Source: Pelomonas sp965229315 (GTDB lineage Bacteria; Pseudomonadota; Gammaproteobacteria; Burkholderiales; Burkholderiaceae_C). From it: a stretch of DNA of 64,000 nt. The stretch is from NCBI RefSeq assembly GCF_965229315.1, contig NZ_CBDDJA010000002.1:3472001-3536000 (forward strand), given 5' to 3'. Numbering within the stretch: the first letter of the stretch is position 1; every line of letters starts with the position of its first letter. Shown in pieces: positions 34,337 through 43,566 of this stretch. The notes below the pieces were generated by a model that did no database searches, was not told where the DNA came from, and saw only the letters and a list, made by a program, of their open reading frames with translations. The position numbers and the translations under genes were made by a program.

Positions 34337-35938
34337 ATGAACCTCTACACCGCCCTGCGCGCCGGCTTTCCGGCCGACCTCGCCGCGACCGCCATCGACG
34401 CCGAGGGCGCCCTCTACAGCTGGCGCGACCTCGAACGCGGCAGCGCGATGATGGCCAACTGGCTGGCGAAGCTGGAGCTGCCCGCCGACAGCCGCGTCGC
34501 CGTGCACACGGACAAGAGCGTCGAGGGTTTGATCCTGTACCTCGCCGTGCTGCGCGCCGGCCACGTCTACCTGCCGCTGAACCCGGCTTACCACGCGGCC
34601 GAGCTGGCGCACTTCATCGCCGACGCCGCGCCGGCCGTCGTCGTCTGCGCCGGCAGGAATTTCGGCTGGATCAGCAAGCTGGCGTTCCAGCGCGGCGTGC
34701 GCTGGGTGTTCACGCTGAACGACGACCGCAGCGGCACGCTGCTGGACCGTTCGTCGCAGATGAGCGACGTGCACGCGCCCGCCGAACGCGGCACCGACGA
34801 CCTGGCCGCCATCCTCTACACCAGCGGCACCACCGGGCGCAGCAAAGGCGCGATGCTCAGCCACGGCAATTTGCTGTCCAACGCACAGACGCTGCAAAGC
34901 TACTGGGACTGGAAAAGACCCCAGCCCCCCAACCTGGCGCAAAGCGCCTGGCCCTCCGAGGGGGGCGAACCGGCCCGGGCGCGGCCCCGCGCCGGTTCCG
35001 GCGACGTGCTGCTGCACGCGCTGCCCATCTTCCATGTCCACGGCCTCTTCGTCGCGTCGCACGGCGCATTGCTGAACGGCAGCAAGATGATCTGGTTCAA
35101 CCGCTTCGACCCGGGCATCGTGGCGCGCCGGCTACCCGAGGCGACCGTCTTCATGGGCGTGCCGACGCTCTACACGCGGCTGCTGCACGAGCCCACGCTG
35201 ACGCGCGACAACTGCGCCGGCATGCGCCTGTTCATCAGCGGCTCGGCCCCGCTGCTGGCCGAGACGTGGATGGCCTGGTTCGAGCGCACCGGCCACCAGA
35301 TCCTGGAGCGCTACGGCATGAGCGAGACGCTGATGCTGACCTCCAACCCCTGCAGGCCCGCGGACGGCGAGCGCCGCCCCGGCACCGTGGGCCGCGCGCT
35401 GCCCGGCGTGGGCCTGCGCATCGTGCGCGACGACGGCCAGGCCTGCGCGGCCGGCGAGATCGGCCATGTGCAGGTGCGCGGCCCGAACGTGTTCAGCGGC
35501 TACTGGCAGATGCCCGAGAAGACGGCCGAGGAATTCACGGTCGACGGCTGGTTCAAGACGGGCGACGTCGGCCAGATGGACGATGCCGGCGTGCTGACAC
35601 TGATCGGCCGCAGCAAGGACCTCATCATCAGCGGCGGCTTCAACGTCTACCCGGCCGAGGTGGAGGGTTTCCTCAACGAGTTGCCGGGCGTGGGCGAATC
35701 CGCCGTCGTCGGCGTGCCGCACCCGGACTTCGGCGAGGCCGTCGTCGCCGTCGTCACCGCGCGCGCCGGGCAACTGCCGGCGCCTGACGCGCTCATCCTC
35801 GCGCTGAAGGACCGCATCGCCGGGTTCAAGGTGCCCAAGCGCGTCATCGTGCAGGCCGAGCTGCCGCGCAACGCGATGGGCAAGGTGCAGAAGAAGCTGC
35901 TGCGCGAGCAATACGCCGGTCTTTTCGCCGCGCCGTAG
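34337..35938 (+). CDS. Malonyl-CoA synthetase-like acyl-CoA ligase with in-frame repeat insertion
   Basis: The 533-residue protein is an AMP-forming CoA ligase: YTSGTTGRSKGAM at 161-173, HALPIFHVHGLFVA, YGMSETLML, DGWFKTGDVG, RSKDLIISGGFNVYPAEVE and a C-terminal GKVQKKLLREQY with the catalytic Lys. The HALPIFHVHGL and overall pattern match MatB-type malonyl-CoA synthetases, so malonate activation is likely though other short acids are possible. Between QSYWDW and DVLLHALP there are about 29 extra residues (193-221) encoded by a GC-rich hairpin sequence at 34914-35000. Without them the length would be near the usual 504. The enzyme remains in frame. The ATG at 34337 follows the structured repeat copy 3. 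Confidence 0.9.
   Translation: MNLYTALRAGFPADLAATAIDAEGALYSWRDLERGSAMMANWLAKLELPADSRVAVHTDKSVEGLILYLAVLRAGHVYLPLNPAYHAAELAHFIADAAPAVVVCAGRNFGWISKLAFQRGVRWVFTLNDDRSGTLLDRSSQMSDVHAPAERGTDDLAAILYTSGTTGRSKGAMLSHGNLLSNAQTLQSYWDWKRPQPPNLAQSAWPSEGGEPARARPRAGSGDVLLHALPIFHVHGLFVASHGALLNGSKMIWFNRFDPGIVARRLPEATVFMGVPTLYTRLLHEPTLTRDNCAGMRLFISGSAPLLAETWMAWFERTGHQILERYGMSETLMLTSNPCRPADGERRPGTVGRALPGVGLRIVRDDGQACAAGEIGHVQVRGPNVFSGYWQMPEKTAEEFTVDGWFKTGDVGQMDDAGVLTLIGRSKDLIISGGFNVYPAEVEGFLNELPGVGESAVVGVPHPDFGEAVVAVVTARAGQLPAPDALILALKDRIAGFKVPKRVIVQAELPRNAMGKVQKKLLREQYAGLFAAP
34914..35000 (+). repeat. REP-like palindromic element inside a coding sequence
   Basis: These roughly 87 bases contain three adjacent hairpins: GGCGC/GCGCC with an AAA loop, CCCTCC/GGGGGG around GA, and GGCGCGG/CCGCGCC. 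They encode a Pro/Ala/Arg-rich segment (KRPQPPNLAQSAWPSEGGEP onwards) at a place where related enzymes pass directly from the Trp-rich helix to DVLLHALP. The style (a CTCCGAGGGGGG block, then a GGCCCGGGCGCGGCC block) resembles the intergenic repeats in this window but is not one of their full copies. Confidence 0.75.
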
Positions 35939-35989
35939 GCGCTCGCCGGGATGGGCGGGGCGCACAATCTTCGCAGCCCCCACCCGTTG

Positions 35990-38623
35990 ATGAGCGCCAC
36001 GACTTCGCCCAGCGACCCGCCACACAGCACCGCGCAACACCGCCTCGCACGCCGCTGGCGCTGGCGTGACCGCGCGCTGGTGCTGGCCCCGGCGCTGGCC
36101 TTCGGCCTGGTCATCCTGACGCTGTGGGCCGCCGTCGCCTGGTACGTCATCCAGCAACCCGGCGAGCTGCGCGCCCAGCAGCGCCGCGAGCTGGCGACGG
36201 CCGTGCGCACCGTGGCGATGCAGACCGAGCCCGTGCTGCGCCAGGCCGAGAGCGCGATGCGCCTGGTCGACCTGTGGCTCAACAGCCGCCGCGGTGAAGA
36301 GCCGCTGGCCGACCCGTCGCTGGCGCAGCTCGCAGAGGGTGTGCGCAACAGCTCGAGCCGGCTGGTCGACGTGATGCTCGTCGCGCGCACCGGCAAGGTC
36401 CGCCGCCTGCAGGCCGGTGCCGAAGACGACGGCGCCAGCATCCAGGGCACCACCGCGTTCACGCAGGCGGCAGGCGCGGTCGCCGACGGCTTCGTGCTGG
36501 GCCTGCCGCTGCAGCTGGGCGGCCGCGCCGACGACGACCACCCCCGCCTGCCGCTGCTGATGCGCCTGTCGCGCCCGCTGGAGGACTACGACATGGTCAT
36601 GGCCGTGGTGGACCTGCAGCGGCTGCGCGACGTGCACAGCCTGTTCACGCCGCAGCCCACCGCGTCCCTGGTCCTGCTGCGCAGCGACGGCCTGGCCTTG
36701 TCGCGCCAGCCCGACGCGCCGGGCTTCGTCGGCCGCAACCTGTTCGACCAGTTCCCCGCGTCGCGCCGCGAGCTGAGCGACAACGACGGTGTCTTCTCCA
36801 GCACCGGCGCCTCCACGGACGGCCGGGCACGCATCGGCGCCTACGTGACGCTGGGCGACTTCGGCCTCAAGCTGCTGATGTCCGACACCGAGGACGCCAC
36901 GCTCGCCGACCACCGCCGCCAGCGCGCTGCCGTGCTGGCCGCAGCGCTCCTGGCCACGGTGGGCCTGGTGCTGCTGGCGCGCTGGCTGGCCCTGATGCAA
37001 CGCTCCGCGCGACTGCGCGAAGCGGCGCTGCAGGCCACCAGCAACGCCATGCCGCTGGGCCTGTTCCGCAGCGACGAGGCGGGCCGCATCGTCTACGTGA
37101 ACGACAGCTACCTGCGCGTGCATGGCATGAAGCGCGAGGACATCGCCTGGGGCTGGACGCAGCTGGTGCAGCCCGAGCAGCGCGACATGCTGATCCAGCG
37201 CTGGAAGCACCACATGGCCACCGGCGAACCCATCGACATGGTGCGCAAGATGAAGCGCGGCGACGACGGCCGCATCCGCTGGATCTCGATGCGCAGCGCG
37301 CCCATCGTCATCAACGGCCAGGTGGCCGGCCAGGCGGGCACGGTGGAAGACGTGACCGAGCACGGCGAGCAGGAGAAGGCCCGCCAGACGCTGGCCGCCA
37401 TCTTCGACATGACGCCCGACATCATCTGCCAGGCGCGCGAGGACGGTCGCGTGGTCTACCTGAACCCGGCCGCGCGGCAGCGCCTGGGGTTGGCGGCGGA
37501 CGCGCCGCTGGACCACGAGCACGTCTCCCGCTATTTCTCGCCCGAGCAGCTGGACCTGTACCGGCGCGACGTGCTGCCGGTGGCGCTGCGCGAGGGCCAC
37601 TGGCGTGGCCGTGCCCGCGTGCAGCTCGGCGGCGATGCGCTGCCATTCGACTGCACCGTGCTGATGCACCGCGACGTGCGCGGCCGCGTGGAAACCATCT
37701 CCGTCATCCTGCGCGACGTGTCCGCGCAGGTCCGCGCGCAGCGTGAACGCGAGCGCAGCGAGGCCATGCTGCTGGCCGTCGCGCACACGGCGCGTGCGCA
37801 GTTCCTCGTCGGCGACACGCGCGGCCACGTGATCTTCTTCAACGCCGCCTTCGAGCAGCAGCGCGGCATCCGGCTGCAGGACTGGGTGGGCCAACCGCTG
37901 GCCGAGCTGTTCGGCCCGGCCGACTACGCGCCGCGCGCGCCGCTGATCGCCTCGGCACTGGCCGGTGAGACACGCCGCGCGGACGTGGCCAGCAGCAGCC
38001 CCGACCGCGATGGCCGCAGCTTCGACCTGCAGTACGCGCCGCTGCGCGTGCAGAGCGGGCAGATCGAAGGCGTCATCGGCATCGAGGTCGACGTGACCGA
38101 AGCCCGCCGCGAGGAAACCCGGCTGCGCCTGGCGTCGCAGACCGACGCGCTGACCCAGTTGCTGAACCGCGCCGGCTTCGACGATGGCGCGCGCCGCCTG
38201 CTGGCCGACCGCTCGGGCCGCCGCGTGGCGCTGCTCTACCTGGATCTCGACCGGTTCAAGCCCGTCAACGACCAGCACGGCCACCCGACCGGCGACGCGC
38301 TGCTGAAGGCCGTCGCGCTGCGCCTGCGCCACGCGCTGCGGCCCAGCGACCTGGTCGCGCGGCTGGGGGGCGACGAGTTCGCCGTGCTGCTGCCGGCGCT
38401 GCACCAGGACGCGGATGCCGCCACGGTGGCCGACAAGCTGCTGCACGCCATCAGCCTGCCGTATCACATCGGCGAACTGGAGCTGAAGATCGGCGTGAGC
38501 CTGGGCTGCTGCCTCGCGACGATGGGCGCCGTCACGCTGGAGGCGCTGGTCGCGCAGGCGGATGCGCGGCTGTACGAGGCCAAGCGCGCGGGGCGCGGCT
38601 GCTGGCGCGGCGGCAGCCTGTGA
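35990..38623 (+). CDS. Membrane PAS-GGDEF diguanylate cyclase
   Basis: The 877-residue protein has a TM helix (LVLAPALAFGLVILTLWAAVAW), a periplasmic Cache-like sensor region, a second TM segment (VLAAALLATVGLVLLARWLAL), three PAS domains (about 340-460, 465-590 and 595-705) and a C-terminal GGDEF domain with an intact RLGGDEFAVLLP motif and an RPSD inhibitory site five residues before it. It should make c-di-GMP from two GTP with product feedback, under control of a periplasmic and one or more cytoplasmic signals. No EAL domain is present. The ATG at 35990 is chosen; another in-frame ATG at 35951 would add 13 residues and neither has a strong ribosome site. Downstream of the CoA ligase by 51 bases. 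Confidence 0.9.
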   Translation: MSATTSPSDPPHSTAQHRLARRWRWRDRALVLAPALAFGLVILTLWAAVAWYVIQQPGELRAQQRRELATAVRTVAMQTEPVLRQAESAMRLVDLWLNSRRGEEPLADPSLAQLAEGVRNSSSRLVDVMLVARTGKVRRLQAGAEDDGASIQGTTAFTQAAGAVADGFVLGLPLQLGGRADDDHPRLPLLMRLSRPLEDYDMVMAVVDLQRLRDVHSLFTPQPTASLVLLRSDGLALSRQPDAPGFVGRNLFDQFPASRRELSDNDGVFSSTGASTDGRARIGAYVTLGDFGLKLLMSDTEDATLADHRRQRAAVLAAALLATVGLVLLARWLALMQRSARLREAALQATSNAMPLGLFRSDEAGRIVYVNDSYLRVHGMKREDIAWGWTQLVQPEQRDMLIQRWKHHMATGEPIDMVRKMKRGDDGRIRWISMRSAPIVINGQVAGQAGTVEDVTEHGEQEKARQTLAAIFDMTPDIICQAREDGRVVYLNPAARQRLGLAADAPLDHEHVSRYFSPEQLDLYRRDVLPVALREGHWRGRARVQLGGDALPFDCTVLMHRDVRGRVETISVILRDVSAQVRAQRERERSEAMLLAVAHTARAQFLVGDTRGHVIFFNAAFEQQRGIRLQDWVGQPLAELFGPADYAPRAPLIASALAGETRRADVASSSPDRDGRSFDLQYAPLRVQSGQIEGVIGIEVDVTEARREETRLRLASQTDALTQLLNRAGFDDGARRLLADRSGRRVALLYLDLDRFKPVNDQHGHPTGDALLKAVALRLRHALRPSDLVARLGGDEFAVLLPALHQDADAATVADKLLHAISLPYHIGELELKIGVSLGCCLATMGAVTLEALVAQADARLYEAKRAGRGCWRGGSL

Positions 38624-38661
38624 TCCGCATGTGATCGGCCGGTGCGCCGGTCGCTATCAGC

Positions 38662-39156
38662 TCATGCGGCCATGCCGTTCCAGAGTTCCTTCAGCGCCAG
38701 CTGCAGCACGCGCGCATCGCTGCTGGCGCGGTGGCGGGACAAGCGCATGCGTCGGCGTACCGTGTCGGTCACGCCGCGCCAGCGCTGTGCCTCGTCCTCG
38801 TTGAGCAGGCGGCGCAGGTCATCCAGCCGAAAGCTGGGCTGCAGGCCGGCGGCATCGAACAGCCGCCCCAGCCAGGGGTAGTCCTGGCCCCAGCCGTCGC
38901 AATAGACGACCTGGCCGGCCAGCCGCGCGTTGATCTGCTCGGCCATCCACTGCACCGGGCGGCCATGGCGTTGCAACAGCTCGCGGCTGATGCCATGCAA
39001 CGTCTCGGCGGCAGCGTCCCAGTGCTGCCACTCGGGTTCGGGGCGGATCAGGCTGCAGAACAAAGCGCCGTCGGTGCCGATGAAGCCGATCTCGATCGGA
39101 TAGCTGCCCCGGCCGAAACCGGAGGCCTCGATGTCGAGGATGGCGGGGAGTTCCAT
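38662..39156 (-). CDS. DEDDh-type 3'-5' exonuclease domain protein
   Basis: The 164-residue protein has the exonuclease motifs ILDIEASGFGRGSYPIEIG (Asp-x-Glu), HGISRELL, a YCDGWGQDYPWLGRLFDAAG segment holding the second Asp, and a C-terminal SRHRASSDARVLQLAL with the catalytic His and Asp. This is the layout of DnaQ-like DEDDh exonucleases reduced to the bare domain. It likely degrades short nucleic acid; the substrate cannot be told. The start is the ATG at 39156 (MELPAILDIEASGFG). It is convergent with the GGDEF gene and has the same direction as the EcsC-like gene to its right. Confidence 0.85.
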   Translation of the reverse strand: MELPAILDIEASGFGRGSYPIEIGFIGTDGALFCSLIRPEPEWQHWDAAAETLHGISRELLQRHGRPVQWMAEQINARLAGQVVYCDGWGQDYPWLGRLFDAAGLQPSFRLDDLRRLLNEDEAQRWRGVTDTVRRRMRLSRHRASSDARVLQLALKELWNGMAA

Positions 39157-39188
39157 GGGGCCGCAGTGTGTCAGGCCCGTCACCGAAG

Positions 39189-39764
39189 TTACACAGGGTT
39201 GTCGATGACGCCTTCGTGTTCGAACAGCGCCAGCGCTGCGCGACCGACCTGGCGCGTGTCCCAGTAGGCATAGGCGCCCACGCCCGCCGCACCCACCAGC
39301 GGCACCCAGCGCGACAGCACGCGGCCGGCGGCCTGCTGGCTGAGCTGCATGCCCACCGCCGTGGCCACGCTGCGCAGCACCGCCTGGGCGGCCGGCCGCA
39401 CCAGCACGCGCTCGCCGACGCGCACCGACAGGTCGCGCAGCGCCTGCGCCGCCGTGTGGCGGAACAGGCACCACAGCATCTGCGAGGGCCCCAGCTCGGC
39501 GCTGCGGCCATACAGCGCCGCCACGTCCGCCACGAGCTGGCGCTGGATGCGCCACACGGCCAGCATCTCCGGCGCGATGGTGGCCCAGCCCAGCGGCCCG
39601 ACGGGCAGGGCCAGCGTGCCGGCCGCCAGCGCGGCCTTGCTGGCGGCACCGTCGATGACGCGGGTCGCCGCGTCGCGCGGCCGCGGGCTGCGGGCGACGT
39701 CGGGCTCCGGTGGCGTGGCCACCAGCGCCAGCACGCGGTCGCCGAGATTCACATTGCTGCTCAT
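39189..39764 (-). CDS. EcsC-like protein
   Basis: The 191-residue protein starts at the ATG at 39764 (MSSNVNLGDRVLAL), with GGAG six bases upstream; a TTG at 39776 would add four residues. It contains an Ala/Gly-rich hydrophobic stretch (AALAAGTLALPVGPLGWATI), a PEMLAVWRIQRQLVADVAALYG segment and a C-terminal VPLVGAAGVGAYAYWDTRQVGRAA segment. This pattern is that of EcsC-family proteins, membrane-associated proteins of uncertain function. It is encoded 32 bases upstream of the exonuclease gene on the same strand, so the two may be co-transcribed. Confidence 0.6.
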   Translation of the reverse strand: MSSNVNLGDRVLALVATPPEPDVARSPRPRDAATRVIDGAASKAALAAGTLALPVGPLGWATIAPEMLAVWRIQRQLVADVAALYGRSAELGPSQMLWCLFRHTAAQALRDLSVRVGERVLVRPAAQAVLRSVATAVGMQLSQQAAGRVLSRWVPLVGAAGVGAYAYWDTRQVGRAALALFEHEGVIDNPV

Positions 39765-39873
39765 GCCTAACTCCAAGCGTCGATGGCGGCATTAGTGCAC
39801 GCACGCCGCTCGCATCGAGCCCAAAGAATGACACAGACTCGTGCCCCCCATGCCAGACACAAGAAACACCGTC

Positions 39874-41556
39874 ATGAATTACCTCACCGACCTGCGCATC
39901 GGCCTGCGGCTGGGCCTGGCCTTTGCCGTCTGCATCGCCTTCAGCGTGTTGCTGGCCGCCTATGCGCGCAACGCGCTGATGCACATCAACGACGAGCTGG
40001 CGCTGATGGTCGTGGACCGCATGGTCAAGGTCGAGCGGCTGGAGCAGGTCAAGCACAACCTGTCCACCATCGGCCAGGCCGCCCGCAACCTGGTGCTGCT
40101 GCCCGATCCGGCCGCGAAGCGGCAGGAGCTGGCCATCATCGACACCGCGCGCGCCGGCAATGGCGAACTGATGAAGACGCTGGGCGACTCGATCACGTCC
40201 GAGAAGGGCCGGCAACTGCTGCGTGCCGCCACCGACGCGCGCACGCCCTACAACGCCGCCGTGCAGCGCGTCATCGACCTCGGGCTGAAGGACGAGGCCG
40301 AGACGGCGCGCGACCTGCTCGTGGGCGAGACGCACCAGCTGCAACAGCAGTACGCCTCGGCGCTGGACGGGCTGATCGCCTTCCAGAAGACGCTGATGAA
40401 GGATGCCGCCCAGACGACCGACGACCTCGTGGACTTTGCCGCCATCGCGGTGCTCGTGGCCGCCGCCGCTGCGGTCGCGGCCGGCGCGGCGCTGGCCTGG
40501 CTGATCACGCGCTCGGTCGTCGCGCCGATCCGGCAGGCCGTCACCGCCGCCGAAACGGTGGCAGCGGGCGACCTGCGCCTGCGCCTGGCCACGACGCGCA
40601 AGGACGAGGCCGGCCAGCTGCTGGCGGCGCTGCAGCGCATGAACGACGCACTGGTGGGCATCGTCGGCAAGGTGCGCGGCAACGCGGACAGCGTGGCGAC
40701 GGCCAGCGGCCAGATCGCGCAGGGCAATGCCGACCTGAGCCAGCGCACCGAGGAACAGGCGAGCAACCTGCAGCAGACGGCGGCGTCGATGGAGCAGCTC
40801 AGCGCCACCGTCACCCACAACACCGACACGGCCCGCCAGGCGGCCCAGCTCGCCGGCAGCGCCGCACGCGTGGCCGAGAACGGCGGCCAGGTCATGGGCC
40901 AGGTGGTCGGCACGATGGCGCAGATCACCGAGAGCGCCAGGCAGATCGCCGACATCATCGTCACCATCGACGGCATCGCGTTCCAGACCAACATCCTGGC
41001 GCTGAACGCCGCCGTGGAGGCCGCGCGCGCCGGCGAGCAGGGCCGCGGCTTCGCGGTCGTGGCCGGCGAGGTGCGGCTGCTCGCGCAGCGCAGCGCCGAG
41101 GCGGCGCGCGAGATCAAGACGCTGATCCATGCCAGCGTCGAGCGCGTGGAGGCCGGCAACCACCTGGTGGGCGAAGCCGGCCGCACGATGGGCGAGGTGG
41201 TGGGCCAGGTGCAGCGCGTGGCGGACCTGATCAGCGAGATCAGCGACGCCAGCACCGAGCAGGGCCAAGGCATCGCGCAGATCGGCGATGCGGTCAGCCA
41301 GCTCGACCAGGTCACGCAGCAGAACGCCGCGCTGGTGGAGGAAAGCGCCGCGGCGGCCGAGAGCCTGCGCGTCCAGGCCGGCCAGCTCGCCGCGGCGGTG
41401 TCGACCTTCAGGCTCGACGCGGCTGCGGCGCCCACGGCCGCTGCCAGGCGCGCCCCGACGCGGCCGGACGCGGCCGCCAGCGCTGCCTACGCCAAGCCGC
41501 GCCTGGCGCCGGCGGCCGCCAGCGCTGTGGCCGACGACGACTGGGCATCGTTCTGA
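39874..41556 (+). CDS. Methyl-accepting chemotaxis protein
   Basis: The 560-residue protein starts MNYLTDLRIGLRLGLAFAVC with the first TM helix, has a periplasmic four-helix ligand domain (about 35-185), a second TM helix (AIAVLVAAAAAVAAGAALAWLI), a HAMP domain and a signalling domain with the conserved hairpin tip AFQTNILALNAAVEAARAGE followed by GFAVVAGEVR. The C-terminus ends DDDWASF, a WxxF tail like the NWETF peptide that binds CheR and CheB. It should report a periplasmic ligand to CheA. In-frame GTG and ATG codons at 39841 and 39850 give longer forms that lack the usual N-terminus. No che genes are next to it; a CheR-like gene is at 15120. Confidence 0.92.
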   Translation: MNYLTDLRIGLRLGLAFAVCIAFSVLLAAYARNALMHINDELALMVVDRMVKVERLEQVKHNLSTIGQAARNLVLLPDPAAKRQELAIIDTARAGNGELMKTLGDSITSEKGRQLLRAATDARTPYNAAVQRVIDLGLKDEAETARDLLVGETHQLQQQYASALDGLIAFQKTLMKDAAQTTDDLVDFAAIAVLVAAAAAVAAGAALAWLITRSVVAPIRQAVTAAETVAAGDLRLRLATTRKDEAGQLLAALQRMNDALVGIVGKVRGNADSVATASGQIAQGNADLSQRTEEQASNLQQTAASMEQLSATVTHNTDTARQAAQLAGSAARVAENGGQVMGQVVGTMAQITESARQIADIIVTIDGIAFQTNILALNAAVEAARAGEQGRGFAVVAGEVRLLAQRSAEAAREIKTLIHASVERVEAGNHLVGEAGRTMGEVVGQVQRVADLISEISDASTEQGQGIAQIGDAVSQLDQVTQQNAALVEESAAAAESLRVQAGQLAAAVSTFRLDAAAAPTAAARRAPTRPDAAASAAYAKPRLAPAAASAVADDDWASF

Positions 41557-41603
41557 CGCCGTAGTTGCGCCATCATGGGGGTCCCTGAGCCGGAGCCCCA
41601 CCG

Positions 41604-42518
41604 ATGCACCACGTTCCCTGGCGCGGCATCTTCCCCGCCGTCACGACCAAGTTCCACGCCGACGAGAGCCTGGACTTCGCCGGCACCGCACGGCACATCG
41701 ACTTCCAGATCCGCAACGGCATCCACGGCGTGGTCTGCTGCGGCTCGCTGGGCGAGGCCAGCACGCTGACGCTGGACGAGAAGCTCGCGGTGGCCCGCTG
41801 CGCGCTGGATGCGGCCAACGGCCGCGTGCCGGTGCTGGCCACCGTGTCCGAGACCAGCACGCGCGAGGCGCTGCGCTTCATCGAGGGCGCCAACGCACTG
41901 GGCGTGGCCGGCTACATGGTCATGCCCTCGGTCATCTACGTGGCCGACGCGCGCGAGGCCATGGCCAACGTGCGCGCCTTCGCCAGCGCGGCGCAGCGGC
42001 CGCTGATGGTCTACAACAACCCGGTGGCCTACCGCGTGGACCTGAAGCCCGAGCACTTCGCCGAACTGGCGGACTGCGAACACGTCGCCGCCATCAAGGA
42101 GAGCAGCGGCGACGTGACCCGCATCACCGACCTGCGCAACCTGCTGGGCGACCGCTACCAGCTCTTCATGGGCGTGGACGACCTGGCCTTCGAAGGCCTG
42201 GCGCTGGGCTGCGACGGCCTGCTGGCGGGCGTGGGCTGCGCCTTCCCGCGCGAGACGGTGGCCTTGTTCGACCTCATGCAGCAGGGCCGCTGGCACGAGG
42301 CCCGCGCCATCTACCGCTGGATGACGCCGCTGCTGCACCTGGACGTGTCCACCAAGCTGGTGCAGAACCTCAAGCTCATCGACGCGCTGGTGGGCGTGGG
42401 CAGCGAGCACATGCGCCGCCCGCGGCTGCCGCTGGTCGGCGCCGAGCGCGCTCAGGTCGAGGCGCTGGTGGCGAAGGCGCTGGCGACGCGGCCGGCGCAG
42501 TGGCAGTCGCAACCGTGA
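41604..42518 (+). CDS. Dihydrodipicolinate synthase family lyase
   Basis: The 304-residue protein has the DHDPS/NAL fold: GIFPAVTTKFHADESLD at the N-terminus, GSLGEASTLT in the active-site loop, the Tyr in MVYNNPVAYR and the Schiff-base Lys in AAIKESSGDVTRI. Its direct partner is the 4-hydroxyproline epimerase-like gene eight bases downstream, so it is likely the pyrroline-4-hydroxy-2-carboxylate deaminase of hydroxyproline breakdown rather than a lysine biosynthesis enzyme. The oxidase, semialdehyde dehydrogenase and transporter usual for this pathway are not in the window. The ATG at 41604 has GGAG eight bases upstream. Confidence 0.88.
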   Translation: MHHVPWRGIFPAVTTKFHADESLDFAGTARHIDFQIRNGIHGVVCCGSLGEASTLTLDEKLAVARCALDAANGRVPVLATVSETSTREALRFIEGANALGVAGYMVMPSVIYVADAREAMANVRAFASAAQRPLMVYNNPVAYRVDLKPEHFAELADCEHVAAIKESSGDVTRITDLRNLLGDRYQLFMGVDDLAFEGLALGCDGLLAGVGCAFPRETVALFDLMQQGRWHEARAIYRWMTPLLHLDVSTKLVQNLKLIDALVGVGSEHMRRPRLPLVGAERAQVEALVAKALATRPAQWQSQP

Positions 42519-42526
42519 GCCCCGCC

Positions 42527-43471
42527 ATGGAACGCCTCGTCATCATCGACTCGCACACCGGCGGCGAGCCGACGCGCGTGGTCATCGGCGGCTTCCCGGA
42601 CCTGGGCACCGGCACCATGGCAGAGCGCCGCGAGCGGCTGGCCCGCGAGCACGACCGCTACCGCCGCGCCACGCTGCTGGAGCCGCGCGGCAGCGACGTG
42701 CTGGTGGGCGCGCTGCTGTGCACGCCCAAGGACCCGGCGCACACGGCCGGCGTGATCTTCTTCAACAACGCCGGGTATCTGGGCATGTGCGGCCACGGCA
42801 CCATCGGCCTGATCGCGACGCTGGCCCACATCGGCCAGCTCGCCACCGGCGAGCATGTCATCGAGACGCCGGTGGGCGACGTCACCGCCACGCTGCACGC
42901 GGATGGCCGCGTCAGCGTGCGCAACGTGCCGGCGTACCGCCTGGCCGCCGGCGTGCGCGTGACGCTGCCGACCGGCCAGACGGTGACCGGCGACATCGCC
43001 TGGGGCGGCAACTGGTTCTTCCTGTGCGCCGACCACGGCCAGGAGGTCGCGCCCGCGCACGTCGCCGCGCTCACCGACTACGCCGCGATGCTGGGCGAGG
43101 CGCTGCACGCGCAAGGCCACCGGGGCCGGGACGGCGCGGTCATCGACCACATCGAGCTGTTCGCCGACGCCGACCCGGCACTGGCCGACTCGCGCAGCTT
43201 CGTGCTGTGCCCGGGCCGCCAGTACGACCGGTCGCCCTGCGGCACCGGCACCAGCGCCAAGCTGGCCTGCCTGGCGGCCGACGGCAAGCTGGCGCCTGGC
43301 CACGTGTGGCGCCAGGCCAGCGTCATCGGCAGCGTGTTCGAAGGCTGGTACGAGGCCGCCGGGGGACAGGTCGTGCCGACCATCCGCGGCCAGGCCTTCA
43401 TCAGCGCCGAGGCCACGCTGATCGTCGACCCGGCCGACCCGTTCGCCTGGGGCCTGCCCGGCAGCCCATGA
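42527..43471 (+). CDS. 4-hydroxyproline epimerase / proline racemase family
   Basis: The 314-residue protein begins MERLVIIDSHTGGEPTRVV and carries the two catalytic cysteines in MCGHGTIG and DRSPCGTGTSAKLA, which fits the cofactor-independent proline racemase / hydroxyproline epimerase family. The paired DHDPS-family gene favours trans-4-hydroxy-L-proline 2-epimerase. The Cys/Cys pair means a racemase or epimerase rather than a dehydratase (which has Thr or Ser in the second position). The start at 42527 is eight bases past the previous stop; a GTG overlapping that stop (GTGA at 42515) is an alternative. Confidence 0.9.
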   Translation: MERLVIIDSHTGGEPTRVVIGGFPDLGTGTMAERRERLAREHDRYRRATLLEPRGSDVLVGALLCTPKDPAHTAGVIFFNNAGYLGMCGHGTIGLIATLAHIGQLATGEHVIETPVGDVTATLHADGRVSVRNVPAYRLAAGVRVTLPTGQTVTGDIAWGGNWFFLCADHGQEVAPAHVAALTDYAAMLGEALHAQGHRGRDGAVIDHIELFADADPALADSRSFVLCPGRQYDRSPCGTGTSAKLACLAADGKLAPGHVWRQASVIGSVFEGWYEAAGGQVVPTIRGQAFISAEATLIVDPADPFAWGLPGSP

Positions 43472-43566
43472 TTTACCTTCAGTCGCGAAGGCCTTGACAA
43501 GCTGAAACGCGTCAGCGGCCGCGGCGGCGGCAAACTTGCGGCCACGTCCTCGAGACCTTGCCGCAC

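Noticed and set aside
43494..43522. TTGACA as a sigma-70 -35 box before the CFA synthase
   Set aside because: No acceptable -10 sequence lies 16-18 bases downstream; a chance match cannot be excluded.
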